This document shows positions 52,710-63,951 of a stretch of DNA of 64,000 nt, piece after piece. The DNA comes from Alectoria sarmentosa (taxonomy: Eukaryota; Ascomycota; Lecanoromycetes; Lecanorales; Parmeliaceae). The position numbers and the translations under genes are program-made. Each line of letters begins with the position of its first letter. Position 1 is the first letter of the stretch. A model generated the notes under the pieces. That model was given only the letters and a program-made list of their open reading frames with translations. It made no database searches and was not told the origin of the DNA. The DNA is taken from NCBI GenBank assembly GCA_009733775.1, contig WOGZ01000045.1, positions 101,049 through 165,048 of the forward strand. The letters are read 5' to 3'.

Positions 52710-55700
52710 ATGTTTGCGATGCCCCCAACACCACAAAGACCTTTTCCAGGCGCATATATCCAAACGCCTGCCCATGGCCTCGCCAGTAAGACTGGCCAGC
52801 TCAGTCAGCCAAACTTTCGGCCCAACGCCATCACATCACAACATGAATCCCAAGGTCAAAGTCAGGCGCTCACCCAGCAAAAGCAACAGACTGGACAGAT
52901 AGCCGGAACGTCGTCTGCTGAGGAGCTGAAACCAATCGGACGGGCAGCGAGGACCATCAATGAAACTCTTGACCAAGAATCGCGGTACCCTGAGATTGAC
53001 AGCTATGTTAGCCGTAAGTTGCCAATTCCTTCTTTCCTAGCATATGCTCATACTTTCGCAGAAGGACCTTCCTCGGACTACGACATCCTCTCGCAGCCAG
53101 CGTGGGCGCCTTTCCAGAAAGCCAAAATGTACAGTATACCCGATTCAATATTAGCACAGTGTAACCATGCAAAGATGTCCACCATGATGGGTTTGTTCGC
53201 AGATCTGAATCATGCTTGGATTGCAATCGATGATTCGCTCTACCTCTGGGATTACACACATCCGGACCCTGACTTGATCGGCTTTGAAGAGCAGCAGCAA
53301 CAGATAACAGCAGTGCGCCTTGTGACCCCACGGGCTGGCGTCTTTGTTTCTACAATAACACGAATGCTGGTGGTTGCGACCTCGAGTGAAATCGTTCTCG
53401 TTGGTTTGGCCTCGCAAGATGCACCTGGTGGTGGCAAGTCTGTCAGCCTGTTTTCAACACGCTTGTCAATATCTATTAAAGGCATGACCGTCAATCTCAT
53501 AGAAGGATCAGCCGCCTCCGGAAGGGTCTTCTTCTCCGAGAGTACGAGCGATGATGTATACGAGCTCACCTATCAGCAAGAAGAGAAGTGGTTCCAGAAC
53601 CGTTGCACTAAGATCAACCATACCGGCAAAGGTGTCTCAGCTTTTAATCCTGGGCCAATGTTCGGCTTCGGGCAAAGAACGCAACAGGAGCGCATCGTCG
53701 ATATGGCTATAGATGATACGAGGAGTCTGCTATACACCCTTTCGTCGCGGTCAACAATAAGAGTCTTCCATATGAGACCCAACAATGGGCTTGCACTGAT
53801 GATAACCAAGACATTGGCTGCGACGCTCAATGATGTTGGACACATGCCTAATCTGACAACGGACCTGCTTTCTCCAGATATCACGATAATATCGATCGAC
53901 CCTATCTCGTCCAGAGAGGCCGTGAGGCTACATTTGATGGCGACCACATCCACAGGGTGTCGAATCTTCCTAAGTGCTACGTCAGGCAGTTCCTATAATA
54001 CATACAACATATCAGCAATCAAATCTTCAGACGCGCCCACTAGCATGCAGGTACAGCATGTCAAGTTTCCACCAACAGACCCTAGAAGACCGCCAGCACG
54101 TCAGCAAAATTCGAGACAAATGGTGCCTTTTGGCAATAGCCAAGGATCAATTACGAATTCCAAAGCTCTGACTCGAACGCGTCGGGCTGTCAGATATGCT
54201 CCAGGTTACTTTTTTTGCTTTGTACCGAGGGATGCCCAGGGTACCTCGGATTCGCTTTTCGTCTCTGCGCCCGATGCTGGGCGAATAGCGCGTCTACGTG
54301 AAAACTCAAACGCGATCAAATATCCTGAATTTGGAATCTGGCCGGATCTGGGCAGTCGTGCCGAAGACATTGGCTTGGCTTCGAATCCCTTCTCCGCTAC
54401 TACATCACCAGCTGGCTTTGGTAACGAGCTTGCGGTCCAGTATGACGAGCCTGTTTCTGAAGTCGCCATCTTGACCAACACTGGAGTCCATACTTATAGA
54501 AGACGGAGACTGGTCGACATGCTTGCATCTGCTCTTCAAATTGGAGGTGGAGATGAGGGTCTTGATGGGGAGATCAAGAAATTTCTTCGCTTGTATGGAG
54601 CCGGCGAAATTGCATCAACTGCGTTGGCAGTTGCGTGCGGCCAAGGTTTATACGTCACCTCTGAGTCTCGGATTGCCAGAATTACCGATCCAAAGGTGCT
54701 GGAGTACGCTCGAAAGGCATTCATTGAGCACGGCGGAAAACCGCACCTCAATGAAAACCAAGTGATGGATCAACCAATACCAGCAATCGACACCGTACGT
54801 CCGTCGCCGCGCCACGAAGGTCTAGCGCTGTACATTGCAAGGCTAGTGCGATCGATCTGGAAGGCTACTATAGTGAAGGAAAGTGTGTCACCCATGAGCG
54901 GTCTGACGGTGTTTCCCACGGTGAGCATGGCTAAAGTACAAAACATCTCACAGGATCTGATCGCATTGAAAGAATTCTTGGGATCTAACAAGAATCTCAT
55001 TGAGGGGTTGGCGGGACCTGAAGCATTAGGTCTTGTATCGACCAAGCAAGACGAGATCTCCCTCCAAGCGGAGCATCGGGCGTTGCACTCTTTGGTCGTT
55101 CTAATAGAAAACATCATTGAAGGCATCGCTTTTGTACAAGTCTTGTTCGACGAGCAGATTGCGGAGATCATGGTCTCGCTCCCGGCCGAGACAAGAAAGC
55201 AAGTTCAGGATCTGACCTATGAAGGCCTGTTCTGCACTGTCAATGGTAAGGAGCTTGCTAAGGAGCTGGTCAAGGCTATCGTGAACCGCAACATCGCCAA
55301 TGGATCGAACGTCGAGACTGTCGCGGAGGCTCTGAGAAGACGATGCGGCAGCTTTTGCAGTGCTGATGATGTTATTATCTTCAAGGCGCAGGAAATGTTA
55401 AAAAGATCATCTGAGACTGGGGGCGAATCAGAATCAGGACGAAACCTGTTGAATGAGAGCTTGAGACTATTCAAGCAGGTCGCTGGTAGCCTACCTATGG
55501 ACCGGTTACAGTGGGCGGTGGAAAGCTTCATAACCATGCAATTCTACGCCGGTGCTATCCAGCTAGCTCTTGACGTGGCTCAGGAATCCGATCGGGGAAA
55601 TCGAGCATTGGCTTGGATACAAGACGGCCGCCCAGACCAGGTAGGTCTCACCGGATTGAATCAAAGATGCGAAAAGTTGCTCATCGGGAATAGGATCAGC

Positions 55701-56995
55701 GAGCGGCCGCGTTCCAATCTCGAAAAGGATGCTATAATCTAATCCACCAAGTCACTACCGTTTTAGATAAGGCTTCCATTCAAGGACCGAGCATGATTGA
55801 TGGTCAATACACCTTAGCTGTCAAGCGCAGAGCAGAAGCCTACGATGTCATCAATACTTCTAATGATGAAGCGTTTCAAACAGACCTCTACGATTGGTAC
55901 CTGTCACAAGAGCGGACGGACCGGTTACTTGATATCCAATCTCCATACATAGTGACTTACCTGGAACGAAAATCTTCAGACAACATTGAACACGCTGACT
56001 TGCTGTGGAAATACCACAGTCAGAGGGGCCAAAACCACGACGCAGCTATCGTTCAGCTGATGCTAGCGAGAAGCGATTTCAAAATATCGCTGGATCGGCG
56101 GATCGAATATCTGGGAAGAGCAAAAGCCAATGCGTCTACCACATCGCCCGACATTGCTAGACATGCACGCTATCAGCTTCTACGGGATGTCTCGGATCTC
56201 TTGGACGTGGCTAACATCCAGAGTGACCTACTTCAACGGCTGAAAGGCGATGAAAGAATCTCTGCCGACCGTCGGCCTGCAGTTATCAGTGATCTCGATG
56301 GTGCTCTGGTTCCTTTTGATGTGGTAAGAAACTTTCTGACAACCTTTTCAAAGAACGAACTCTTTTGACTGATTGTTCAACAGCTATACAACGGGTACGC
56401 GGACCAAGCCGGGTACTTTGATCTTTGTCTCTTGATATATCAAGCCGCCGACCACCGCAATCCGGCCGACATTAGAGCTACATGGCAGAACCTGCTCGAT
56501 CGGACACACGAGGAGATAGCGACGCGAGGTACGCCTCAACCATACGAAGTTGTTATCGAGAAAGTCCAGAGTCTTGCAAAGCGCTTAAATCTCTCAGAGA
56601 CAATGTTTCCTATTGCCGACATCGTTCCCATACTCGAGAAGTATGCCTTCGAATTTCAGAATGGTGTTGGTCCCAGGACATGGCCCATGGATACCCTCAT
56701 TGGCGTTGGTGTACCTTTCGAGTCTCTTTTCACGGTGTTGGAAGGCATCTTCTACAACGATGAAGCGCCCTTCCAAGGCAGGAACCGCAGGTATATTGCC
56801 AATGATATCATATATGTGGCTGGGCTGTGGTTCCAAGACGGCAGCCGAGGTGCAGGGAAGATACTGGGAGGAGAAGGCAATGCTTCTACGATCAATCAGA
56901 CATTGATGATGTTGCAGCGGAGTGGGTTGCTGGACGAGACATCTCTGGAGGACTGTCGAGCGCTGAGGGCGAGGATTGAGTATATGTTGAGATGA
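52710..56995 (+). CDS. NUP170: Nuclear pore inner-ring nucleoporin Nup170 (Nup155 family)
   Basis: Five exons (52710-53013, 53062-55640, 55700-56323, 56384-56995, with introns between) give 1372 residues; the count is four coding blocks with three introns. The first intron is 48 nt, has no stop and can be read through. Its removal joins DSYVSQ to GPSSDYDILSQPAWAPFQK, the family consensus. The N-terminal part is the beta-propeller (for example MGLFADLNHAWIAIDDSLYLWDY). The C-terminal half is a helical solenoid including AEAYDVINTSNDEAFQTDLY and DRRIEYLGRAKANAST. Intron 2 (59 nt) restores AFQSRKGCYNLIHQV. The protein anchors the inner ring of the pore to the nuclear membrane. Confidence 0.94.
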
Positions 56996-57481
56996 TGCAT
57001 CAACGTTCTTCTGGTGTTGCTGTTGGAATTAAGCTGTATCAAAAACCTATCGTTTCTTGGGTAATGCCACATCAAGAGGGAACCGGCGTTTGAAGCTTGC
57101 ATACCGAGCCTTCTTGCACCGAGCGAAAGGAAGGCTTCTCTAGTCATGTCATACACACATAGGCTTGGAAGTTACGGATTATCATGGACAATCTGAGGAG
57201 GTCGTGCGGGCTCCGAGCAGTCAACTCCGCCGACCAGACGTCTCCTGGGGCAGATAGAAGATGGTACCTTGACAATTTGGTCGAAGAAAGATTTGTGCTT
57301 ACCAGTGAATTGTAACCGTAGTTCTTGCCCTGAATACTTTGCTAAATCAAACAACGTCGCCTCCACGTAAGCGCCTCATTTTCCTGCCGAAACCACTTCT
57401 CTTTGCAACGACCAATGACCAACGACCACTATAAAAAGTGCCTTGATCCTTTGGACCATCATCTACACACAGGGCAGAAAG
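56996..57481. other. Intergenic region
   Basis: No gene seen; NUP170 3' region and the promoter of the EXPERA gene. Confidence 0.5.
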
Positions 57482-58654
57482 ATGGCTCCCTCAGCATGGT
57501 ATCGTAGGCTCGACCTTGTCTATCTCACATTCTTCATCATTCACGTCCCTATCATGATCAGTAAGTGCTACTTTACCACGTCAGTCCTTGTTGTTGGCGT
57601 TCCATGAAATATTCACCCACTGCTCATGCCTGATGAATCGAATCGAACGATTCGATTCGTTCCCCGCTCTGTGTCCTGACTTGCCAGCCTTCAAGTCCTA
57701 ACAAGTACCTACAGTAGTGGATCTGTACCCTCTATACCCACCAGCTCTACGACCAGCGTTCCTGGCCGACCTCCGCTCGTGGTACATCGCAACGTACAAA
57801 GACCGTTTCTTCACGGAACAGCAGCCGGATTGGTTCTGGATGTTCACAATCATGGAGGCTGGTTGGCATTTGCCCATCAGTTTGACTTCTATCAAGCCTC
57901 TTTGGAGGGGCAATCGTACGTCAATGGTTGAGTTCCCATCACGTTGTGTCTTTTGACCTAGAGTGCAACCAATGGCCAGGTTTCATTTTTGCATTTTGCA
58001 TTGTGCATTTTGCATTTTGCATTTTGTATTTCCTTTCCAGTGGATTCTGATTCCTCGTACTAAAAAAGTCGTTGTGTCTGTTCAATAATGACTATCCCAA
58101 ACTTTCTGTTCAGAAACCGATTCGCTAATGGCCTCAAAGTCCTTACTTCCAAACCCCTTTTCCCTTCGTCCACTCACGCCAGTAGTTTTATTCCAGCAGC
58201 GTCCTTCATGTGTTATCTCATTTCTATAGCATTAACACCATCCGTATTCTACCCGTCTTACATTTCTCCCCGACCGCCTCAAATTTGCTTTTGACAGCAT
58301 GAAACAGAATCCCCGGTACTCCACCTCCGTCTTCTGCTCTTTGCCTTCCAAACAGCCCTAACAACCGCCGTCTGTGTCGTCGAATACCACTCCTGGCCTG
58401 AGCTTTCCGCTGCTGAAAAATCGAAACTGGGTGGACTGTACATCCCTTACTTTGTTTTCGGTGAGTCAAAGTCCTGTTTATTTCCATGCTTCTCGTTCTA
58501 GGCAAACGAAACGGGAAAGGCAGAGAGTATCGATTTGGAGGATGTTGCTGATCCGGATTGGTCAGCTGTGGTGATGTTTGCCGACATGTATGGAAGGGTC
58601 AAAGGACGATTGATGACTGCTGGGGACTCTCCGCAGAAATCGAAGTCTTCATGA
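57482..58654 (+). CDS. EXPERA-domain membrane protein (TMEM97/sigma-2-like)
   Basis: Four exons (57482-57560, 57715-57915, 58308-58460, 58566-58654) encode 173 residues. Four hydrophobic segments are predicted: YLTFFIIHVPIMI, WFWMFTIMEAGWHLPISL, LLLFAFQTALTTAVCVV and LYIPYFVFAVVMFADM. DLYPLYPP and DLRSWYIATYKDRFF are signature stretches of the EXPERA family, which includes emopamil-binding sterol isomerase and TMEM97. The C-terminus ends KSKSS after a YGRVKGRL stretch. Intron 2 is unusually long (392 nt) and holds a TTTTGCA minisatellite. The acceptors at 58307 and 58565 were chosen because they alone keep frame into QSPVLHL and AVVMFADMYGR. Role is probably in ER lipid or sterol handling. 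Confidence 0.8.
57984..58030. repeat. TTTTGCA heptamer minisatellite inside an intron
   Basis: About six tandem TTTTGCA-like units (one is TTGTGCA) within intron 2 of the EXPERA gene. Confidence 0.85.
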
Positions 58655-58927
58655 CGTTGGCTGTGTTGATTAAAACAGCTTAGCCATAGCAGAAGGATCA
58701 AGACTGCCAGGCCAGAATGCTTCAAGTTTAGAGGGAGACCCGAGGGCCTTGCTACCAATGCATCCCGGCATGTCGTCCAAGGCCAGTGGGAGCAGGACAA
58801 GTAAACAAAACGCTTCCGCGCGTGAAGCGGAGAGAAGACTCTAACAAGAGCACAATTGAGTTTTGACGGAGCTGTTGATATTTTGGAAGTCATAGCATCG
58901 TTATACTCTCGATATCATGTGCCAGCC

Positions 58928-60153
58928 TCAATTCTCGAACTGCAGTCCTGCCTCTTGCCGTACGGCACCATAGATTCCCGCGATGTCGCCTTTCGATCCC
59001 ATGTGTTTCTGCACATCAGCAAGATGGCGGTCAGCAACCTCCACATCCTTCATCTTTGTTCCAGATGCTTCTGCAAGGTTCAAAGCATGTTTGGCGTCTT
59101 TGCGTGCCAAATCAACGCCGAACAAAGGCTAGTGTCATTTGGTCAGCTTGTTCTTGGGCTAGGCCTTGGTTGAACATACCTCGTCCCGCTTGTGATAATC
59201 GCCTCCCATCAGTCTTCCCGAGTAAGCAGTATATGGACCTGGAAACATGGTCTCACTTGATGTTGATTTCGGAGTCAGCACTGCCTATAGATGAGGTATG
59301 TTGAGCCTTGGAACGTGTCTGTAGAGTAGAAACTCGCACGACTTGTCTCAAGACTCAAAGTCTGGTCCAAAAGAGGAAAAGCGGAGTCTGAAATATCTTA
59401 CATGAATTGATGTAAATTGTCGTTACCCAGCCCACTCCTTTCCGCCAGGGTGTGCCCCTCAGATAGTGTCTCTACCATGTTGAGAATGAAAGTGTTGCCG
59501 ATGATCTTAAGCAGTGTGGCTTTTCCCTGCGGCTGGTCACTGAAATCGATATTGGCCCGCCCCATGACACCTTTGCAGTACGGCTTTACTTTATCGACTG
59601 CGGATGCGGGGCCAGCGAGGACGCAGACGAGTTGGCCATTGTCGGCCATCGCTGGTGCACCAAAAACTTTTGGAACGACGCATTAGTGGGCGGAAAAGAT
59701 GATAGGCAAGCTTCCGGCGTCGTACCTGGACAGGCTACCATTTCCGCGCCCTGACCTTGGATGCATCTAGCTAACATGTTTGTAGTATCTGGATGAACAG
59801 TAGAGCAGTCTACGAAGATCTTGCTTTTCACGTCGCCCTTTACCGCGGCGGCAATTGTATCCTTGATAGCAGCATCGTCGCCTAGACATGTGAAAACGAT
59901 GTCTGCTTTGGACACAGCTTCTTCTAGGCTTGATGCAATCGTCGATTTCCCAGGAGGTAACTTTGCGTCGAGATCGGCGGCTCGCTTTTGTGTGCGGTTG
60001 AAGATAATAAGTGGCTTGTCGAGATGGCCCTTCTCTACCAAATTCTTGCACATACCCTTGGTTTGTGTGAGCAAAGCTGAGACGTATGAGAAGGTTTGGA
60101 GGATTAACTCGACCCATGTTTCCGAGACCAATCCATGCTAATTGACTCGGCAT
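58928..60153 (-). CDS. 3-hydroxyisobutyrate dehydrogenase-like NAD(P) enzyme
   Basis: Five exons on the minus strand (60109-60153, 59726-60056, 59402-59666, 59180-59255, 58928-59128) encode 305 residues. It starts MPSQLAWIGLGNMGRG, the Rossmann loop of beta-hydroxyacid dehydrogenases, and continues IIFNRTQKRA, FVDCSTVHPDTT and VFGAPAMADNGQL. The catalytic lysine is in KATLLKIIGN. The C-terminal VADRHLADVQKHMGSKGDIAGIYGAVR is typical of the fungal cytosolic subgroup. Such enzymes oxidise small 3-hydroxyacids or reduce semialdehydes; the substrate is not known. Intron 1 has the donor GTTAAT. Intron 3 (146 nt) is introner-like. There is no N-terminal mitochondrial signal. Confidence 0.88.
59256..59401 (-). 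repeat. Introner-like intron 3 of the dehydrogenase gene (146 nt)
   Basis: On the minus strand it shares full-length block order with F-box intron 1 (TTTCCTCTTT, GAGTTTCTACTC, GTTCCAA-GCTCA, CTGACT, GAAATCAA) and with KRR1 intron 2 (TTGAGTCTTGAGA, AGACACGT, ATAGGCA). It is the best bridge between members. Confidence 0.85.
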
Positions 60154-60766
60154 CTTTGCTGACTAAAGCTCAGATGAGGATGGAAAGGCGTAAAGTGGAA
60201 GTAAAGAGTGATGAAGAGAGAGGAGAGAAGAGAGAAGTGAGGTTGGAGGAAGATAGAGGAACACAAGGCTCCGAAAAGTTTCAGACATGATGTAATTGTT
60301 CTCTTCCGCCAGTGGTACGAACGAGTACGGTAGTTTTTTAAGACTCCCAGCGGTGAAAGCCTTGTCAGTCGGAATGTCCTAAGGAGCGTGTGCACATACT
60401 CAAGGCATGATTGGAGACATATTCGGTGGAGACGAATCATGGCAGGTATTGGTATTGGTATTGGTATTGGTATTTCTTCTCTATTCATTGGAAAAGACTG
60501 ATGAGACTTGAAAACAGGTTGACCAGCCGTGGATGAGGGTGAAGCCCTAAACGTTGTGGGTAGATATCTTAGTGGCTTGGCAATCTTGTCGCCTTTCGCA
60601 ATAGGGATTAAATTTTTTCTTTCTTTCTCAATCTTGAGTGAAACACGCACACTTCACATCTCCGACTCATATTTCCCGTAGGCTCGCCGCGATTATATTC
60701 TCCATGCATCGTACTTATTCCTCCCTTGCTTCACCTTATCCCACCAAAGATGAAACATGAAAGCTT
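60154..60766. promoter_or_regulatory. Divergent promoter region of dehydrogenase gene and ARG2
   Basis: It contains five tandem GGTATT copies (60445-60474) and no gene. I did not find a clear general-control TGACTC site: the strings TGACTCAT or its complement are absent except GACTCGG at 60148. Confidence 0.4.
60445..60474. repeat. GGTATT hexamer array, 5 copies
   Basis: Five perfect tandem GGTATT units. Confidence 0.95.
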
Positions 60767-63080
60767 ATGCTAGGGGCTTGCAAAAGAGCAAGACTTTGCA
60801 GTATTGTAATGTGAGCTACTGATGAACCTGCATTGTCATTGAGCTACTGCAGCCCAACATAGACCCAGCAAATTGATTTGCGTTGGTAGTATCGATTCGG
60901 CGGGCCACTGTATCCAAGTACCGGGCATTCAAAACGGCGATGGACATCGAAATCAGGACCCAATAATGCGCCTGGGATTTCAGAGGTCGTGCAAGCGAAC
61001 TATACGACGGATCTGACGGACGAAGCAAGTAAACGCAAGCATGGGGAAAATCTCAATCAGGTATACCTGTTGCCCTCTGGGTGGTCCTAACATTTTTAAG
61101 CTGACTTCTTGCAAGGAACTTTTCTTAGATGTTCTTGGCTCTACAGCCACGAAACGCGAAGCAAAGGCTTACCTCTCGCGTTTCGGTCCCTCAAAAAGTA
61201 CCCCTCAGCATAGGACGCAGTCTTCATCCAAGAAAAGAGACGTGGGAGTAAACCTTGGAAATTTATTTGTCGCAATTAGAGCCGTGGACGAGAAACCAGT
61301 GTTTTCGCAGACAGCATCTCAAACTTCTTTTTCAAGCCAAGCTCTTGAGACTCTCCACATTGCAATCCTGAAGATCAGAGCACCGCAATCGGTCGACGAT
61401 TTTACGTTACGGGGTATTGGACACACGTTATCGCAGATTTCGAGTTTGGGCATGAGCCCTGTAGTGGTTGTGGACCACGAGGATGGGCAAAGAAGGACGC
61501 CTCTGGATGCGGCAAAAGTGGCTATCTATCAGGCAGACCGCATTGTTGAGGCAATTGATGCATACGGAGGCCAAGGCGCAAGACGGCTAGATAGCGTCAT
61601 TGGCATGTCATCAGTCGACAAGCAGCTCCTGCCCTCTGTGAAAATTAGTGATGAAGTCCAGGTCACCCATCGAGAGCTGCTCATGGCACCACTTCGGAGA
61701 GGGATAATACCAGTCATTGCGCCTGTTGGGTTCAACTCGAAGACTCAAAAGCTGGAACCTGTCGCAGCCGATGAGGTTATTCTGGCAATGACTCGAGAAT
61801 TTGCTGGCATTCAGACTAGGCCGTTGCTCGAAGAAGATGCTCAGAAAGTGGCCGAGGAAATTCTGAGATTACAGAGGCAGACATCTTTGGATCGTATCAT
61901 CGTTCTAGACCCCCTTGGTGGCATACCCGCGACAGATCGGAGTCACGGCTCCCACGTTTTCATCAACCTTGAGCAGGAGTTTGGCGCAATCAGAAGGGAC
62001 TTGCTATTCTCAGGGAATAAAGAACTCCAAGACTCGAAGAGCGTAAAACCTCCTGTGACAAGCAACGATCTCTCCATCGCATTTTCACTTGGCAACCCAT
62101 TCTCCGAGTTCCTAGCGGACGAGTCGGCTAGTGCAACAAGCGAGCGCCAAGGGCAAGCAAGAGCCGCACAGGATGATCTCAACCGTTTCAATATGCTAAT
62201 GCACGTCAAAAATCTAGATTTGCTCAAGAACGCCCTCGCGATTTTACCGCCTTCTTCTTCGGCATTTCTAACAACACCCTATGCTGTCGCTAATTCTCAA
62301 AGTCGTCCGCCAGTGGCTAGCCAGGGCCCCAGAGTAAGGACTCGCAGACAACGCAATCCGCTCATTCACAACTTGTTGACCGATAAGCCGGTCTATTCCT
62401 CTTCTCTGCCCCTGAATCGTTCTCCAACTCTATCATCGCAGGCTCTCTTCCCCATTACCACTTCATATCCCCCTACTTTTTGCAAGCGTGGCATGCCCAT
62501 CGGTATTTTTCCAGATCCTCTGGACCAGCCTTGGGCTCCTCCGTCCCTGTCGAAATCTTCCATCGACCTTTCAGATCCACGCATCGACCTTCCCCGCCTC
62601 ATCCATCTAATTGAAGACTCCTTTGATCGAAAGCTTGACGTCACCCACTACCTCTCGCGCATCAGCGGCCGTATAGCTGGTATCATAGTAGCTGGCGAAT
62701 ACGAAGGCGGTGCCATATTGACTTGGGAAACACCACCTGGCATCCGTGCTGACGATCACAATCATATGGTTCCATATCTCGACAAATTCGCTGTGCTCAA
62801 ACGTTGTCAAGGCGCCGGCGGCGTGGCGGATGTAGTATTCAAGGCCATGGTGCGCGACTGTTTTCCCCATGGCGTTTGCTGGCGCAGTCGGATAGATAAC
62901 CCGGTAAACAAGTGGTACTTTGAACGCGCGAAAGGGACATGGAAGATGCCTGGAACAAATTGGACTATGTTCTGGACGACCGAGGGAGTGGAGAGGGACG
63001 ACAAGGTGTTTTTGGATTATGAAGCGGTTTGCAAGAGTGTCATGCCAAGTTGGGCAGAAAGAAAGGCGGTAATAGATTGA
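60767..63080 (+). CDS. ARG2: Mitochondrial N-acetylglutamate synthase
   Basis: Three exons (60767-60805, 60890-61060, 61116-63080) encode 724 residues, the usual size for filamentous fungi. The enzyme acetylates glutamate, the first step of arginine synthesis, in mitochondria. The two short upstream exons supply MLGACKRARLCSIYRF and a basic, Ser-rich presequence, then meet ELFLDVLGSTATKREAKAYL, the conserved start of the kinase-like domain. The C-terminal GNAT-type domain contains SGRIAGIIVAGEYEGGAILTW, YLDKFAVLKRCQGAGGVADV and CWRSRIDNPVNKWYFERAKG. An ATG at 61041 would read straight through a well-formed 55-nt intron with a CTGAC branch point and would lack a targeting signal, so I do not favour it. 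The first donor (GTAATG) is weaker. Confidence 0.88.
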
Positions 63081-63951
63081 AATGATGGATATCTTGACGC
63101 ACTTCCCCATTTACAGGTAGACCAATATCAGATATCTTGGAAATTATTCTACAGATAGTACTGCCGAGAATTTCGGGTGACATAAATCTCTCGGTTCCTC
63201 AAAGCACTGTCAAGTCATTTCCCTCTTTCACCGTCTTCTTGTAATGATGCAGTCTCACTACGGATGATTATGAGGTACACTGCGAACGTAGCCTGGTCAT
63301 TGGAAATTGCATGAGCTCAGCAGGTGATGAGAGGGGAAAAGATAAGATGATATGGCATAGCTGGAGCTCCCGAGGGCAAAGCGGCGAGGTACAGAAGCAA
63401 TTTGTAAGATGACAAAGTGAGGCAAGTGGGAGGCCACTGGTATGGCGGTCAACTTTTCAAAAGTTGCCTAAAGAGCACGTACAGGCTAGCAAATCTTGGA
63501 TCCTCGTAGCCCAAGAGAAGTATTCGTCGGAAGATTGTCTACACGTCTTTCCACTCCTTACGTTCTGACTCGTATATTTTGGGCTGGAAAATGCCACTTC
63601 ATGTGTCCAGAAGCCAGGCTATTGGAACGTCATTATGCCAGTTTGGCGCATTCTTGGCTACATGTCGGAGCATGCTCACGATGGCTCGATACCGGTGGTC
63701 AGGGCGTATTCGCGTTGAAGCAGAGATAAGCTTGTAACGAGGCTACCAAACCAGAGTGGTTGCTTGTCTATTTGAGAGGGGCTAGCTGGGTAGGCGAGAA
63801 TGACCGAAGAAGAGGGTCTTTACTGATGTCCTTCTTTTGAGGGTATAAAAAACAAGAGAAAAGAAGAAGAAGAAGAAGAAGAAGATGAAGAAGACGGAGA
63901 AGATGGAGAATGATAATGATAACAACAATAAGAATGATGATAACGATAATG

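Noticed and set aside
58498..58893. Minus-strand frame of 131 residues downstream of the EXPERA gene
   Set aside because: It overlaps the last EXPERA exon antisense and has no recognisable features.
61041..61115. ATG at 61041 as the start of ARG2
   Set aside because: The frame crosses a GTATAC...GCAAG intron with a CTGAC branch point, encodes no family sequence there, and would leave the protein without a mitochondrial signal.
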